Source: Streptomyces sp. NBC_00273 (GTDB lineage: Bacteria > Actinomycetota > Actinomycetes > Streptomycetales > Streptomycetaceae). Taken from it: DNA of 64,000 nucleotides. Both the position numbers and the translations under genes were made by a program. Position 1 is the stretch's first letter; each line of letters starts with the position of its first letter. Location of the stretch: positions 4,960,001 to 5,024,000 of the forward strand of contig NZ_CP108067.1 of NCBI RefSeq assembly GCF_036178145.1. The letters run 5' to 3'. The notes below the pieces were generated by a model. That model was not told the DNA's origin. It saw nothing but the letters and a program-made list of their open reading frames with translations, and searched no databases. Below, piece by piece: positions 17,673 through 25,195 of this stretch.

Positions 17673-18062
17673 TCAGGCCAGGATCTTGGCCTTGGCCCGG
17701 TCGAATTCCTCCTGGGTGATGTCGCCCTTGTCCTTGAGGGCGGAGAGTTTGTGCAGCTCGTCCGCCGAGCCCGACCCGGCCCCGGCCGTCTGCTGCACGT
17801 ACGCGCGGAAGGCCGCCTGCTGCTCCTGCGCCTGCGTGCGGTCCCGTTCGTGCATGCTGCGCCCGCGGGCGATCAGGTACACGAAGATGCCCAGGAACGG
17901 CAGCACCAGCACGAGGATGAGCCAGCCCGCCTTCCCCCAGCCGCCAAGGGTGTGGTCACGGAAGATGTCCGTGATGACCTTGAAGAGGAGGAAGAACCAC
18001 ATGACCCACACGAAGAACCACAGCATCGTCCAGAAGAAGTTGAGAAGCGGGTAGTCGTCCAT
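17673..18062 (-). CDS. PLDc_N/SHOCT small membrane protein
   Basis: 129 aa. Two N-terminal transmembrane helices (residues about 8-30 and 45-66: WLILVLVLPFLGIFVYLIARG, the phospholipase-D N-terminal fold) are followed by a charged Gln-rich helix and a C-terminal SHOCT motif (ELHKLSALKDKGDITQEEFDRAKAKIL). SHOCT modules promote oligomerisation. Such proteins are widespread and uncharacterised in actinobacteria. Confidence 0.85.
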   Translation of the reverse strand: MDDYPLLNFFWTMLWFFVWVMWFFLLFKVITDIFRDHTLGGWGKAGWLILVLVLPFLGIFVYLIARGRSMHERDRTQAQEQQAAFRAYVQQTAGAGSGSADELHKLSALKDKGDITQEEFDRAKAKILA

Positions 18063-18175
18063 GCTCGACTCCGATCATGCCCGTGGTCCTTCATTCATAC
18101 AGGCGACCCCGGCGGTCCGCATGCGGAGGACCGGCTCCGGTCGCGCGCCGGGCTCCGGGCCGTTCTCCTGAAGGC

Positions 18176-18724
18176 ATGGAACGCAACGCAGCCGACCAGC
18201 GCCGACGCGTCCTGCTGGGCCACCTCCTGCGCTCGGTGCTCTCGGTCGCCCTCCTCACGGCGCTCTACTACGTGGCGCCCCTGGAGGGCGGGTTCGGCAT
18301 CGGCACCGTCCTGACGCTCGTGGTCGGCCTGGCGGTGTTCGGGCTGCTGACGGCCTGGCAGATCACCGCCGTCTCCCATGCGCAGTTCCCGCGGATGCGC
18401 GCCCTGGAGGCGATGGCCACCGGCGTACCGCTGTTCCTGTTGCTGTTCTCCGCGACGTACTACCTGCTCGGCGAGCAGGACCCCGCTTCTTTCTCGGAGC
18501 CGCTGACCCGCACGGACGCCCTCTACTTCACGATCACCACGTTCGCCACCGTGGGATACGGAGACATCGTCGCGACCGACCAGGGCAGCCGGGTGCTGGT
18601 CACCTCGCAGATGGTCGCCGACCTGATCCTCATCGGGGTGATCGCCAAAGCACTCGTCGGCGCGATCAAAATCGGCATGACCAGGCGCAGTTCGCAGACC
18701 CCGGATCCGGACGACGGGCCCTGA
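18176..18724 (+). CDS. Two-helix potassium channel (Kch-type)
   Basis: 182 aa. Four hydrophobic segments: two N-terminal helices, then the pore unit of a third helix, pore loop TTFATVGYGDIVATD with the K+ selectivity filter TVGYGD, and an inner helix. No RCK/TrkA regulatory domain follows; the protein ends in a short acidic tail. GAAGG precedes the ATG. A ClC-type gene follows 55 bp downstream in the same direction, so K+ and Cl- conductances may be co-expressed. Confidence 0.9.
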   Translation: MERNAADQRRRVLLGHLLRSVLSVALLTALYYVAPLEGGFGIGTVLTLVVGLAVFGLLTAWQITAVSHAQFPRMRALEAMATGVPLFLLLFSATYYLLGEQDPASFSEPLTRTDALYFTITTFATVGYGDIVATDQGSRVLVTSQMVADLILIGVIAKALVGAIKIGMTRRSSQTPDPDDGP

Positions 18725-18779
18725 GCGGCGAAGTGCGCCCCCGAGGTGGACCATCGAGGAAGCGGAAAGGAAGTGAGCC

Positions 18780-20165
18780 ATGCCGCAGTCGCGCCCTCGA
18801 TCGCAGCCGCCCCCCGGCGGAACGCAGCCGCAGGAGGCCGACGTCCTGAGGCAGACCCTCCGCAGCCCCGGTTACCTCAAGTTGCTGTTCTTCTGCGCCC
18901 TCATCAGCATCCCGGTGTCCCTCGCGTCGTTCTGGTTCCTCGCCGCGCTGCACAAGATGGAACACGCGATGTGGACGGACCTCCCCGAGGCCCTGGGCTG
19001 GGACGCCCCGCCCTGGTGGTGGCCGCTGCCCCTGCTGCTCGTCGCCGGTGTCGTGGTCGGCCTGGTCGTCCCGCACATGCGCGGCAACGGCGGCCACCTC
19101 CCCGCGGGCGGCCTGCACACCGGCGGGGCCTCGGCCGGCGCCCTGCCCGGCGTCATCATCGCGGCGGTCGCGAGTCTGCCGCTCGGCGCGATCCTGGGTC
19201 CGGAGGCTCCTCTGATCGCCCTCGGCGGCGGGTTGGCCCTGCTCTTCCGCAACCTCGCACAGGCACCGGTGACCCCGCAGGGCACCGCGCTCGTGGGCGC
19301 GGCGGGAGCCGCGGCGGCCATCGCCACGATCTTCGGGAATCCGCTGATCGCCGCGGTGCTGCTGATCGAGGTGGCGGGCGTGGGCGGGCCGCAGCTGTTC
19401 GCGGTGATGCTGCCGTCCCTGCTGTCCGCCGGGGTCGGGGACCTGGTCTTCACGGGCCTCGGACGCTGGACCGGGCTGCCGATCGGGAGCCTGAAGCTCG
19501 AACTGGGCGTACCCGTGCCCCACCTGGACGTGCCGGACGTGTTCTGGGCGGTGCTCATCGCCGCGGCCCTGGCCCTCGCCCTGCACCCGGTGCTGACCGG
19601 CGCGCGCGTGATCGCCGCGTACGTCCTCGAACGACCCCTCCTGCGGACCGTCCAGTGCGCGCTGGGCGCCGCGGCCTGCGCCAGCCTCTACGCGCTCATC
19701 ACCGGTCTCACCCCCGCCGACGTCACCGGGTCGGGCCAGGCACTGATCGGCAGGCTGGCCGCCGACCCGCACGCCTGGGGCGTGGGTGCGCTGATCGGCA
19801 TCCTCCTCTTCAAGGGCGTCGGCTACGCCATCTGCCTCGGCAGCCTGCGCGGCGGTCCGGTCTTCCCGGCCCTGTGCCTCGGCGCCGTGGCGGGCGTCCT
19901 GCTCGGGCCGCTGCCCGGTCTCGGCATCGTGCCCGCGATGGGAGCGGGCATGGCGGCGACCGCCGCCAGCGCGCTGCGGCTGCCCGTGAGCAGCGTGGTG
20001 ATGGTGGTCCTGATGCTCGGCGGCACCGCGATGATCCCCGTCGTGATCATCGCGTCCGTGGTCGCCTTCGTGGTCACCGAGCTGTTGCCCGTGGGGCCCC
20101 CGATCCCCGAGCTGCCCGCCGTACCCGCGAAGCGTGCCGCACTCGCCGAGCCCGCCGCGACGTAG
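18780..20165 (+). CDS. ClC family chloride channel/transporter
   Basis: 461 aa with the ClC helical array. The first selectivity region is weak. GAILGPEAPL holds the gating Glu, and GSLRGGPVFPALCLG matches the GxFxP motif. The PE of GPEAP corresponds to the Glu that blocks and protonates the Cl- pathway in ClC exchangers. The N-terminal 20 residues are Pro/Gln-rich cytosol. GGAAAGGAAG lies before the ATG. A strong terminator follows. Confidence 0.88.
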   Translation: MPQSRPRSQPPPGGTQPQEADVLRQTLRSPGYLKLLFFCALISIPVSLASFWFLAALHKMEHAMWTDLPEALGWDAPPWWWPLPLLLVAGVVVGLVVPHMRGNGGHLPAGGLHTGGASAGALPGVIIAAVASLPLGAILGPEAPLIALGGGLALLFRNLAQAPVTPQGTALVGAAGAAAAIATIFGNPLIAAVLLIEVAGVGGPQLFAVMLPSLLSAGVGDLVFTGLGRWTGLPIGSLKLELGVPVPHLDVPDVFWAVLIAAALALALHPVLTGARVIAAYVLERPLLRTVQCALGAAACASLYALITGLTPADVTGSGQALIGRLAADPHAWGVGALIGILLFKGVGYAICLGSLRGGPVFPALCLGAVAGVLLGPLPGLGIVPAMGAGMAATAASALRLPVSSVVMVVLMLGGTAMIPVVIIASVVAFVVTELLPVGPPIPELPAVPAKRAALAEPAAT

Positions 20166-20175
20166 CCGGCCGCAG

Positions 20176-20220
20176 ACGGGGAGGACTCCGCCCGGGATGT
20201 CGGGCGGAGTCCTTCCCCGT
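20176..20220. terminator. Long bidirectional terminator hairpin
   Basis: Arms of 19-20 bp (left starts ACGGGGAGGACTCCGCCCG, right has one bulged T) around a 6-nt loop between convergent genes. Confidence 0.85.
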
Positions 20221-20239
20221 GCGGTCGGCCGACCGGCCG

Positions 20240-20668
20240 TCAGCAGCGCAGGCCCGTGGAGGCGGCCGCGGCGGCCTGGTCCAACTGCTCGATCTGCGGC
20301 TGCAACTGGGTGCGCGCGTCCTTGCCGGTCGTGTCGCCGGGCAGGTCCTGGTAGCTCTTCTTGAGGTTCTCGGCGGCGGACTGGACCGCGGCGCGCTCCG
20401 CGTCCTTCAGCTGGTTCGCGTTCTCCTTGACGTTGGCCCAGTCCTTCTGGACGGCCTCGTAGGCGTCCTTGACCTGGTCCTTGGTCGCATTGGCGGGGTC
20501 GAGGGCCTTCAGCTTGGCGTTGTCGGCCTTGAGGGCATTCAGGTCGGTGCAGAGGTCCGCTGCGGCCTCGGAGGCCTCCTCCGCGGGCGAACTGCTGTCG
20601 TCGGAGCACGCGGAGAGGCCGAGAATCGCGCCGACGCAGAGCACACCGATCACCGGGAAACGCTTCAT
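20240..20668 (-). CDS. Lipoprotein with a helical, charged body
   Basis: 142 aa. Signal peptide with a clear lipobox LGLSAC (Cys at about 21), then an acidic Ser-rich spacer and amphipathic helices rich in Ala, Lys, Asp and Gln (KADNAKLKALDPANATKDQVKDAYEAV), probably a helical bundle. C-terminal Cys plus one central Cys could form a disulfide. GAAGG precedes the ATG. Membrane-anchored outside the cell; function unknown. Confidence 0.8.
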   Translation of the reverse strand: MKRFPVIGVLCVGAILGLSACSDDSSSPAEEASEAAADLCTDLNALKADNAKLKALDPANATKDQVKDAYEAVQKDWANVKENANQLKDAERAAVQSAAENLKKSYQDLPGDTTGKDARTQLQPQIEQLDQAAAAASTGLRC

Positions 20669-20692
20669 GGGGGCCTTCCTCAATCTGACGAA

Positions 20693-20723
20693 CCGGGTGT
20701 ACCGGACTTTCCGGTACACCCGG
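20693..20723. terminator. Perfect 14-bp hairpin between two minus-strand genes
   Basis: CCGGGTGTACCGGA, loop CTT, then its complement. It lies 71 bp past the flavin oxidase stop and 25 bp before the lipoprotein start. It could be the oxidase terminator, or an operator over the lipoprotein promoter. Confidence 0.7.
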
Positions 20724-20794
20724 CAAAAATATGCAGATGAAGGATGACTCCGCATCCGCACCGCTCCGCGCGGCCCAGTGCCGGCCGACCGGGC

Positions 20795-22165
20795 CTAGGG
20801 CCGGATGTTCTGGTTCAGGTGGAACAGGTTCTCCGGGTCGTAGGCGCGCTTGACCGCGACCAGTCGGTCGTAGTTGCCCTTGTAGTTGGTCCGGATCCGG
20901 TCCTGGTCGTCGTCGGCCATGAAGTTGATGTAGCCGCCCTCCTCCGAGTGCGGGGCGGTCGCCTCGTAGTAGTCGCGCACCCAGGCGGTCGCGGACTCGT
21001 TGATGGCGGGGTCGGGCCACATGCCGGCGATCACCGTGGCGAACGAGGCGTCCCGGTAGGCGAAGGCCGTCGCGTCCGGTGCGACGCGGTGGCAGGCGCC
21101 GTTGATCGGGTAGATGTGCACCGTCGAGTTCACGGCGGGCAGGCCCGGTGCGTGCCGCAGGTGCGCGTCGATCACGTCGTCGGTCAGCTCGGTCACGAAG
21201 TTGGCCTTCCAGTAGTGCTGGAGGCCGGGCGGTACGAGCGCGTCGAAGGCGCTGTTGAGCGCCGGGTAGGGCATCGGGCCCACGTGCTCGGCGACCACCG
21301 GCGCGAAGTCCCGGAAGGCCTGGACGGCACGCTCCCCCTCGTCGAGCGGCCCGGACCAGCACGCCACGATCAGCGCGAAGGTGTCACCGTGCCGGTCCTC
21401 CGGGATGAACGGGAGCGGCGGGGCTATCTGGAAGGCCGGGAAGCCGCCGAGTTCCTCCGGCGCGTCGGCGATGTGGTCGGCGAAGGAACGCAGCACGGTG
21501 GGAGCGTCCTCCAGCTCGAAGAGCATCGGTCCGCCGTAGACGTCCTTGACGGGGCTCAGCCGGAACTCGAACGAGGTCACGGCGCCGAAGTTGCCGCCAC
21601 CGCCGCGCAGCGCCCAGAAGAGGTCGGCGTTCTCCTCCTCGCTCGCCACCACGAGCCGGCCGTCCGCGGTCACCACATCGGCCGAAACCAGGTTGTCGCA
21701 GCTCAGGCCCAGTCCGCGGGCCAGGTAGCCGATGCCGCCGCCCAGAGTGAGGCCGCCGATGCCGGTGGTGGAGATGATCCCGCCGGTCGTGGCCAGCCCG
21801 AAGGCGTACGTGGCCGCGTTGAAGTCGCCCCACGTCGCCCCGCCCTCCGCGCGGGCCGTGCGCCCCGCGGCGTCGACGCGGACGCCGCGCATCCCGGACA
21901 GATCGGCCACCACGCCGCGGTCGCAGGTGCCGAAACCGGGGACACTGTGCCCGCCGCCGCGCACCGCGAGGTCGAGCCCGTTATCGCGGGCGAAGTCGAC
22001 CGCGGCCATGACGTCCCCCGCGTTCGCGCAGTGCACGACGGCCGCCGGCCTCCGGTCGATCATGGCGTTGTGGACCTTGCGCGCCTCGTCGTAGGACTCG
22101 TCGTCCGGGGTGACGACCGCCCCGCGTACCCGTTCTCGCAACTGGTCGATCGAGAGCTTGCCCAT
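20795..22165 (-). CDS. Berberine-bridge-enzyme-like FAD oxidoreductase (bicovalent flavin)
   Basis: 456 aa. PCMH-type FAD domain with RGGGHSVPG (His 73) and GLGLSCDNL (Cys 156), the residue pair that binds the 8-alpha and 6 positions of FAD in bicovalent oxidases. The C-terminal BBE tail YINFMADDD... YDPENLFHLNQNI is present. Start at 22165 is favoured because GAGGAG is 8 bases upstream, whereas it is only 2 bases from the Met at 22171. Substrates are typically alcohols, sugars or alkaloids. The monooxygenase-like gene upstream is probably co-transcribed. Confidence 0.9.
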   Translation of the reverse strand: MGKLSIDQLRERVRGAVVTPDDESYDEARKVHNAMIDRRPAAVVHCANAGDVMAAVDFARDNGLDLAVRGGGHSVPGFGTCDRGVVADLSGMRGVRVDAAGRTARAEGGATWGDFNAATYAFGLATTGGIISTTGIGGLTLGGGIGYLARGLGLSCDNLVSADVVTADGRLVVASEEENADLFWALRGGGGNFGAVTSFEFRLSPVKDVYGGPMLFELEDAPTVLRSFADHIADAPEELGGFPAFQIAPPLPFIPEDRHGDTFALIVACWSGPLDEGERAVQAFRDFAPVVAEHVGPMPYPALNSAFDALVPPGLQHYWKANFVTELTDDVIDAHLRHAPGLPAVNSTVHIYPINGACHRVAPDATAFAYRDASFATVIAGMWPDPAINESATAWVRDYYEATAPHSEEGGYINFMADDDQDRIRTNYKGNYDRLVAVKRAYDPENLFHLNQNIRP

Positions 22166-22209
22166 GGCCATCGCTCCTCGTGCATCACGTCGTTCCACGC
22201 TGCTTCGTA

Positions 22210-22509
22210 CTACGGCTGCAGGTGGCTGAAGCCCACCTCGAAACGTTCGACCGAGACGATCCGCTGGCCCTCCCGCTGAGCGGTCTGCTCGCGGATCCGG
22301 GCGGCCTGCTCCTCGCTGTCCAACATGGTCCGTTCGTCGTCCCACAAGGTCAGCGATTTGGCCACGCCCGTGGCCCGGTCGACGAGGTAGTAGACGCCCC
22401 GGAATCCGGGAACGTCCTGGACCTGCCTGACAATCGCCTCCGAATTCGCGCTCACGTCTCCCTCCGCGGGGACCGGTGATCCCTGGTAGGTGCTCAGCCT
22501 CGCGAACAT
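22210..22509 (-). CDS. Small ABM/dimeric alpha-beta barrel protein
   Basis: 99 aa. Pattern of an antibiotic-biosynthesis-monooxygenase-like fold: MFARLSTYQGSP, then the GFRGVYYLVDRATGVAKSLTLWDDE strand-turn-strand, and a final VSVERFEVGF strand. Such proteins dimerise to form a barrel and may act as cofactor-free monooxygenases or as small binding proteins. It lies 44 bp upstream of the FAD oxidase in the same direction, suggesting a joint role on one substrate. Confidence 0.75.
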   Translation of the reverse strand: MFARLSTYQGSPVPAEGDVSANSEAIVRQVQDVPGFRGVYYLVDRATGVAKSLTLWDDERTMLDSEEQAARIREQTAQREGQRIVSVERFEVGFSHLQP

Positions 22510-22624
22510 CTGCGGCAGTCCTTCCTCGCAGGGCCGCCGGTCGGGGAACAGGCGGCTCCACGACCAGGGTGCTCCGGCGCGCCGGAGCCCGCATGCCGGA
22601 GCGGCGCGACAATGGTGGGGACGG

Positions 22625-22690
22625 ACGCGCGTGCCGTTGCGCTGCCGTCGCCGTAGCCGTTGCTGTCGCCAAAGCCGTAGCCGTAGCGAT
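22625..22690. repeat. GCCGTAGCC-type microsatellite before the PP2C gene
   Basis: About ten degenerate GCCGTN units run up to the start codon at 22689. Read in the PP2C frame they encode an Ala-Val repeat (AVAVAVAKAVAVA), so an upstream start with a hydrophobic leader cannot be fully excluded. Confidence 0.5.
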
Positions 22691-23453
22691 GGCCGAGAGG
22701 CGGGACGTCGAGGTGCCGTACATAGCTGTGACCGCCCTGAGTCACGTCGGGCTGGTGCGCGAGCACAACGAGGACAGCCTCGTCATCGGACCGTGGACCC
22801 TGTGCGGGACCGTGACCCAGAATCCGCAGACCCTGGTCTTCCCCTTCGGCAGGCCGCTCGTCGTCGCGGTCGCCGACGGCCTCGGCGGCCAGCCGGCCGG
22901 CGAGATCGCCAGCGAGTTGGTGGTGCGCCAGCTCTCCTCGCTCGGGCCCACGCTGGACGGACCGGAAGCCGTCGGTGACGCGCTGAGCATCTGCAACCGC
23001 GCCGTGTACTCGGCTACCGAGGGGCGGCCGGAGCTGGCCACCATGGGGACCACGGTCGCGGGCGCCCTCGTCCTGGCGGATTCGCTGCTGATGTTCAACG
23101 TCGGCGACAGCAAGGTCTTCCACGCGGCGCAGGACGGGCTGCACCAGGTCAGCGTCGACGACAGCCCGCCGCCGACCCCCGGTCACCGCACCACCTCGGC
23201 GGTCACCCAGGTCCTCGGCGGTACCCGCGGGTACAACGAGATCACCCCCCACATCGAGGCCTTCTCGGTGGCCGAGGGCGACCGCTACCTGGTGTGCAGC
23301 GACGGGCTGACCGACCCGGTGCCGACCGAGGAGATCGAGGGGCTGCTGCGGGTGCACGACGACGGCCGGGCCGCGTTCGAGCTGTGGCGGGCCGCCATCG
23401 ACGCCGGCGGCCCCGACAACATCACGCTCGCGCTGTTGCGCATCGGGGCGTAG
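22689..23453 (+). CDS. PP2C-type Ser/Thr phosphatase (PstP/Stp-like)
   Basis: 254 aa. Complete set of PP2C metal motifs: REHNEDS, VADGLGG, NVGDSKVF, VCSDGLTD and GGPDNITLAL. A soluble catalytic domain of the Stp1/PrpC type that reverses Hanks-type kinase phosphorylation. No kinase gene is adjacent and no transmembrane tail is present, unlike the housekeeping PstP. The start lacks a ribosome site and follows a repeat tract. Confidence 0.88.
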   Translation: MAERRDVEVPYIAVTALSHVGLVREHNEDSLVIGPWTLCGTVTQNPQTLVFPFGRPLVVAVADGLGGQPAGEIASELVVRQLSSLGPTLDGPEAVGDALSICNRAVYSATEGRPELATMGTTVAGALVLADSLLMFNVGDSKVFHAAQDGLHQVSVDDSPPPTPGHRTTSAVTQVLGGTRGYNEITPHIEAFSVAEGDRYLVCSDGLTDPVPTEEIEGLLRVHDDGRAAFELWRAAIDAGGPDNITLALLRIGA

Positions 23454-23489
23454 GCGCCGTCGGGGCGGCTCGGGCCGTACCGGGGTGCA

Positions 23490-23855
23490 TCAAGGGGTCG
23501 ACACGCTCTTGGTGTAGGCCTCGCCCAGGTCCCGCACGTCCACGGAGGCGTGGACCTCCAGGCCGGCGGCCTTCGCCGTGTGGCGCTCCACCAGCTCCAG
23601 CACCGCACGGGTCAGGTGCGACTTGGTCTGCGCCGTGCGGCCCCGGGCGATGGCCATCTCGACGTGCACGACCACCGCCCGGCCGTCGGTGCCTTCCCCC
23701 ACGACGGACTCCTCCAGCCGGTGGAAGCGCGTCTTGCAGTTGCCGATCGCGGTATCGAGGATCTCGACCACCAGCGCGTGCAGTTCGAGCGCGAACGCCC
23801 GGCGGTCGAAGGCACCGGTCAGCGAGTCCGAGTAGTCGACGACTGCGTGGGGCAC
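23490..23855 (-). CDS. 5-carboxymethyl-2-hydroxymuconate isomerase-like (tautomerase superfamily)
   Basis: 121 aa. Starts MPHAVVDYS, giving the N-terminal Pro2 that is the catalytic base after Met removal. CHMI family length and pattern fit (FHRLEESVVGEG, VHVEMAIARGRTAQTKSHLTRAVLELVERH). In E. coli CHMI acts in homoprotocatechuate breakdown. No other meta-cleavage genes are here, so the real substrate may differ. Faces the PP2C gene convergently. Confidence 0.85.
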   Translation of the reverse strand: MPHAVVDYSDSLTGAFDRRAFALELHALVVEILDTAIGNCKTRFHRLEESVVGEGTDGRAVVVHVEMAIARGRTAQTKSHLTRAVLELVERHTAKAAGLEVHASVDVRDLGEAYTKSVSTP

Positions 23856-24319
23856 GGGGCACTCCCTGCTCTACGGATGCGGGGCGCCGGGCCCCGGTCC
23901 CGCGCCGGTCGGCGGGTACCTGAGCGACGGTAACCGAGCCGGCCCCGCCAGGGGCGGTGTCCCGGACATCGCCCTCCGGGTGGCACCGCGGCACCGCGGC
24001 ACCACGGCGGGAAGGGGACCACGAAAAACGTTCCGCCATTCATATGATTTTCCGTTTCACATTTCCGCCACTCGGGCGCGGAATGAGGAGTGGGGCACGC
24101 CGGAATTTCCACGGCCGCCGACATCCGCTGTGCTAACGTGACGTTCGTTGCAGTTGTGGTTCCCAAAAACTTACAAGTGCTCTCACCGGACCTTCGGTGG
24201 GCGCACTTTTTATTTCCGGTGCATGCAGTGGAATCTACTCATTCCGGTCGGGCCAATCATCACGGCGACACCGGGCCCGCACAGTGCGGATCCGGGCACT
24301 GCCCCAAAGGAGAATTCAT
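23856..24319. other. Intergenic region holding the cold-shock promoter and leader
   Basis: No gene is seen here. From about 24040 the sequence is unusually AT-rich for this genome. A TAACGT -10 element lies at 24134-24139, predicting a 5' leader of about 170 nt for the cold-shock gene. Confidence 0.6.
24177..24215 (+). promoter_or_regulatory. Terminator-like hairpin with U-tract in the cold-shock leader
   Basis: GTGCTCTCACCG pairs imperfectly with CGGTGGGCGCAC, followed directly by TTTTTATTT. It lies about 110 nt before the start codon and within the predicted transcript. U-tracts are rare in this genome, which makes an attenuator plausible. Confidence 0.6.
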
Positions 24320-24523
24320 ATGGCATCTGGCACCGTGAAGTGGTTCAACGCGGAAAAGGGCTTCGGCTTCATCGAGCAGGAGGGCGGCGGCGCCGACGTC
24401 TTCGCCCACTACTCGAACATCGCCTCTTCCGGCTTCCGTGAGCTTCAGGAAGGCCAGAAGGTTACCTTCGACGTCACCCAGGGCCAGAAGGGCCCGCAGG
24501 CCGAGAACATCGTTCCCGCCTGA
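24320..24523 (+). CDS. Cold-shock domain protein
   Basis: 67 aa, the standard CspA size. [20 protein letters not shown] contains RNP1 (KGFGFI) and VFAHYSNI contains RNP2, the RNA-binding face of the five-stranded barrel. AAGGAGAA precedes the ATG by 7 bases. Codon use and the strong ribosome site suggest high expression. Long structured leader upstream; strong terminator downstream. Confidence 0.95.
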   Translation: MASGTVKWFNAEKGFGFIEQEGGGADVFAHYSNIASSGFRELQEGQKVTFDVTQGQKGPQAENIVPA

Positions 24524-24579
24524 CCCCCGACGCCTGACGTTCGAGGTCCACGCCGACGCCCGCGTCGGCGCGCTGACGC

Positions 24580-24615
24580 GGCCGAGGCCCGCACCCTGGG
24601 GTGCGGGCCTCGGCC
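24580..24615 (+). terminator. 16-bp perfect hairpin terminator after the cold-shock gene
   Basis: GGCCGAGGCCCGCACC, loop of 4, then its exact complement, 56 bp after the stop. Confidence 0.85.
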
Positions 24616-24699
24616 GTCCCGATGTGCCGGGGCGCCCCGAACAGGCCACTCCACAGAAGCCGGGCCGGTACGCGAGCGCGCTTGCTAGAGTCCGTGCCC

Positions 24700-25071
24700 A
24701 TGTCGATCCCTGACGACCTGCTCCTCGATCTCGCCGCCATGGTCGAGTCGGAGCAGACCAATCAGATGTCCCTGACCGTCGTGGTCCACGGCGCCGTCAT
24801 CACAGGCCGCCTCGCCCCCGAGAGCGTCTGGCGTCAGCGGGTGGCCGAGGTCCTGCGGGACTCCGACCAGCTGGGCCCGTTCGCCGAGGTCTTCAGCTCT
24901 CCCGGACGCGGCGACAGACAGCAGGCCGGGACGCCCTCGCACCTTCATTTCCACGTGGCGCGCATCCTCCAGGGCACCCTGGGCATCCCCGAGACCGGCG
25001 GAATGTACCGGATCGCGGTCAAGGACGTCAGCGCCTGGACCGTCGGGGACTTCAGCTACTCCGACAAATGA
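24700..25071 (+). CDS. GvpU-like small protein
   Basis: 123 aa. Layout: an acidic N-terminal helix, then LTVVVHGAVITGRLAPESVW (beta-hairpin), a helix, HLHFHVARILQ and MYRIAVKDVSAWTVGDFSY. This resembles the gas-vesicle accessory protein GvpU, a small beta-rich protein. No gvpA or other vesicle gene is near, so a vesicle role is unlikely from context. No ribosome site is seen; a TAGAGT element 12 bases upstream hints at a near-leaderless transcript. Confidence 0.6.
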   Translation: MSIPDDLLLDLAAMVESEQTNQMSLTVVVHGAVITGRLAPESVWRQRVAEVLRDSDQLGPFAEVFSSPGRGDRQQAGTPSHLHFHVARILQGTLGIPETGGMYRIAVKDVSAWTVGDFSYSDK

Positions 25072-25195
25072 CCCACCCTCCGCCCCGGCACCACGCAGGA
25101 CGGCCGTCCGCAATTCACCTGCGGAGGCCGTCCTCGATGACCCGCGCCGGACAATGGAATGGCAATGCCGCCGAACGGCCCAGCACAATGTCGCC

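Noticed and set aside
18666..21362. Long open reading frame (about 900 codons) antisense to the ClC and lipoprotein genes
   Set aside because: It shadows well-supported genes on both strands, has no domain or ribosome site, and reflects high-GC third-position bias.
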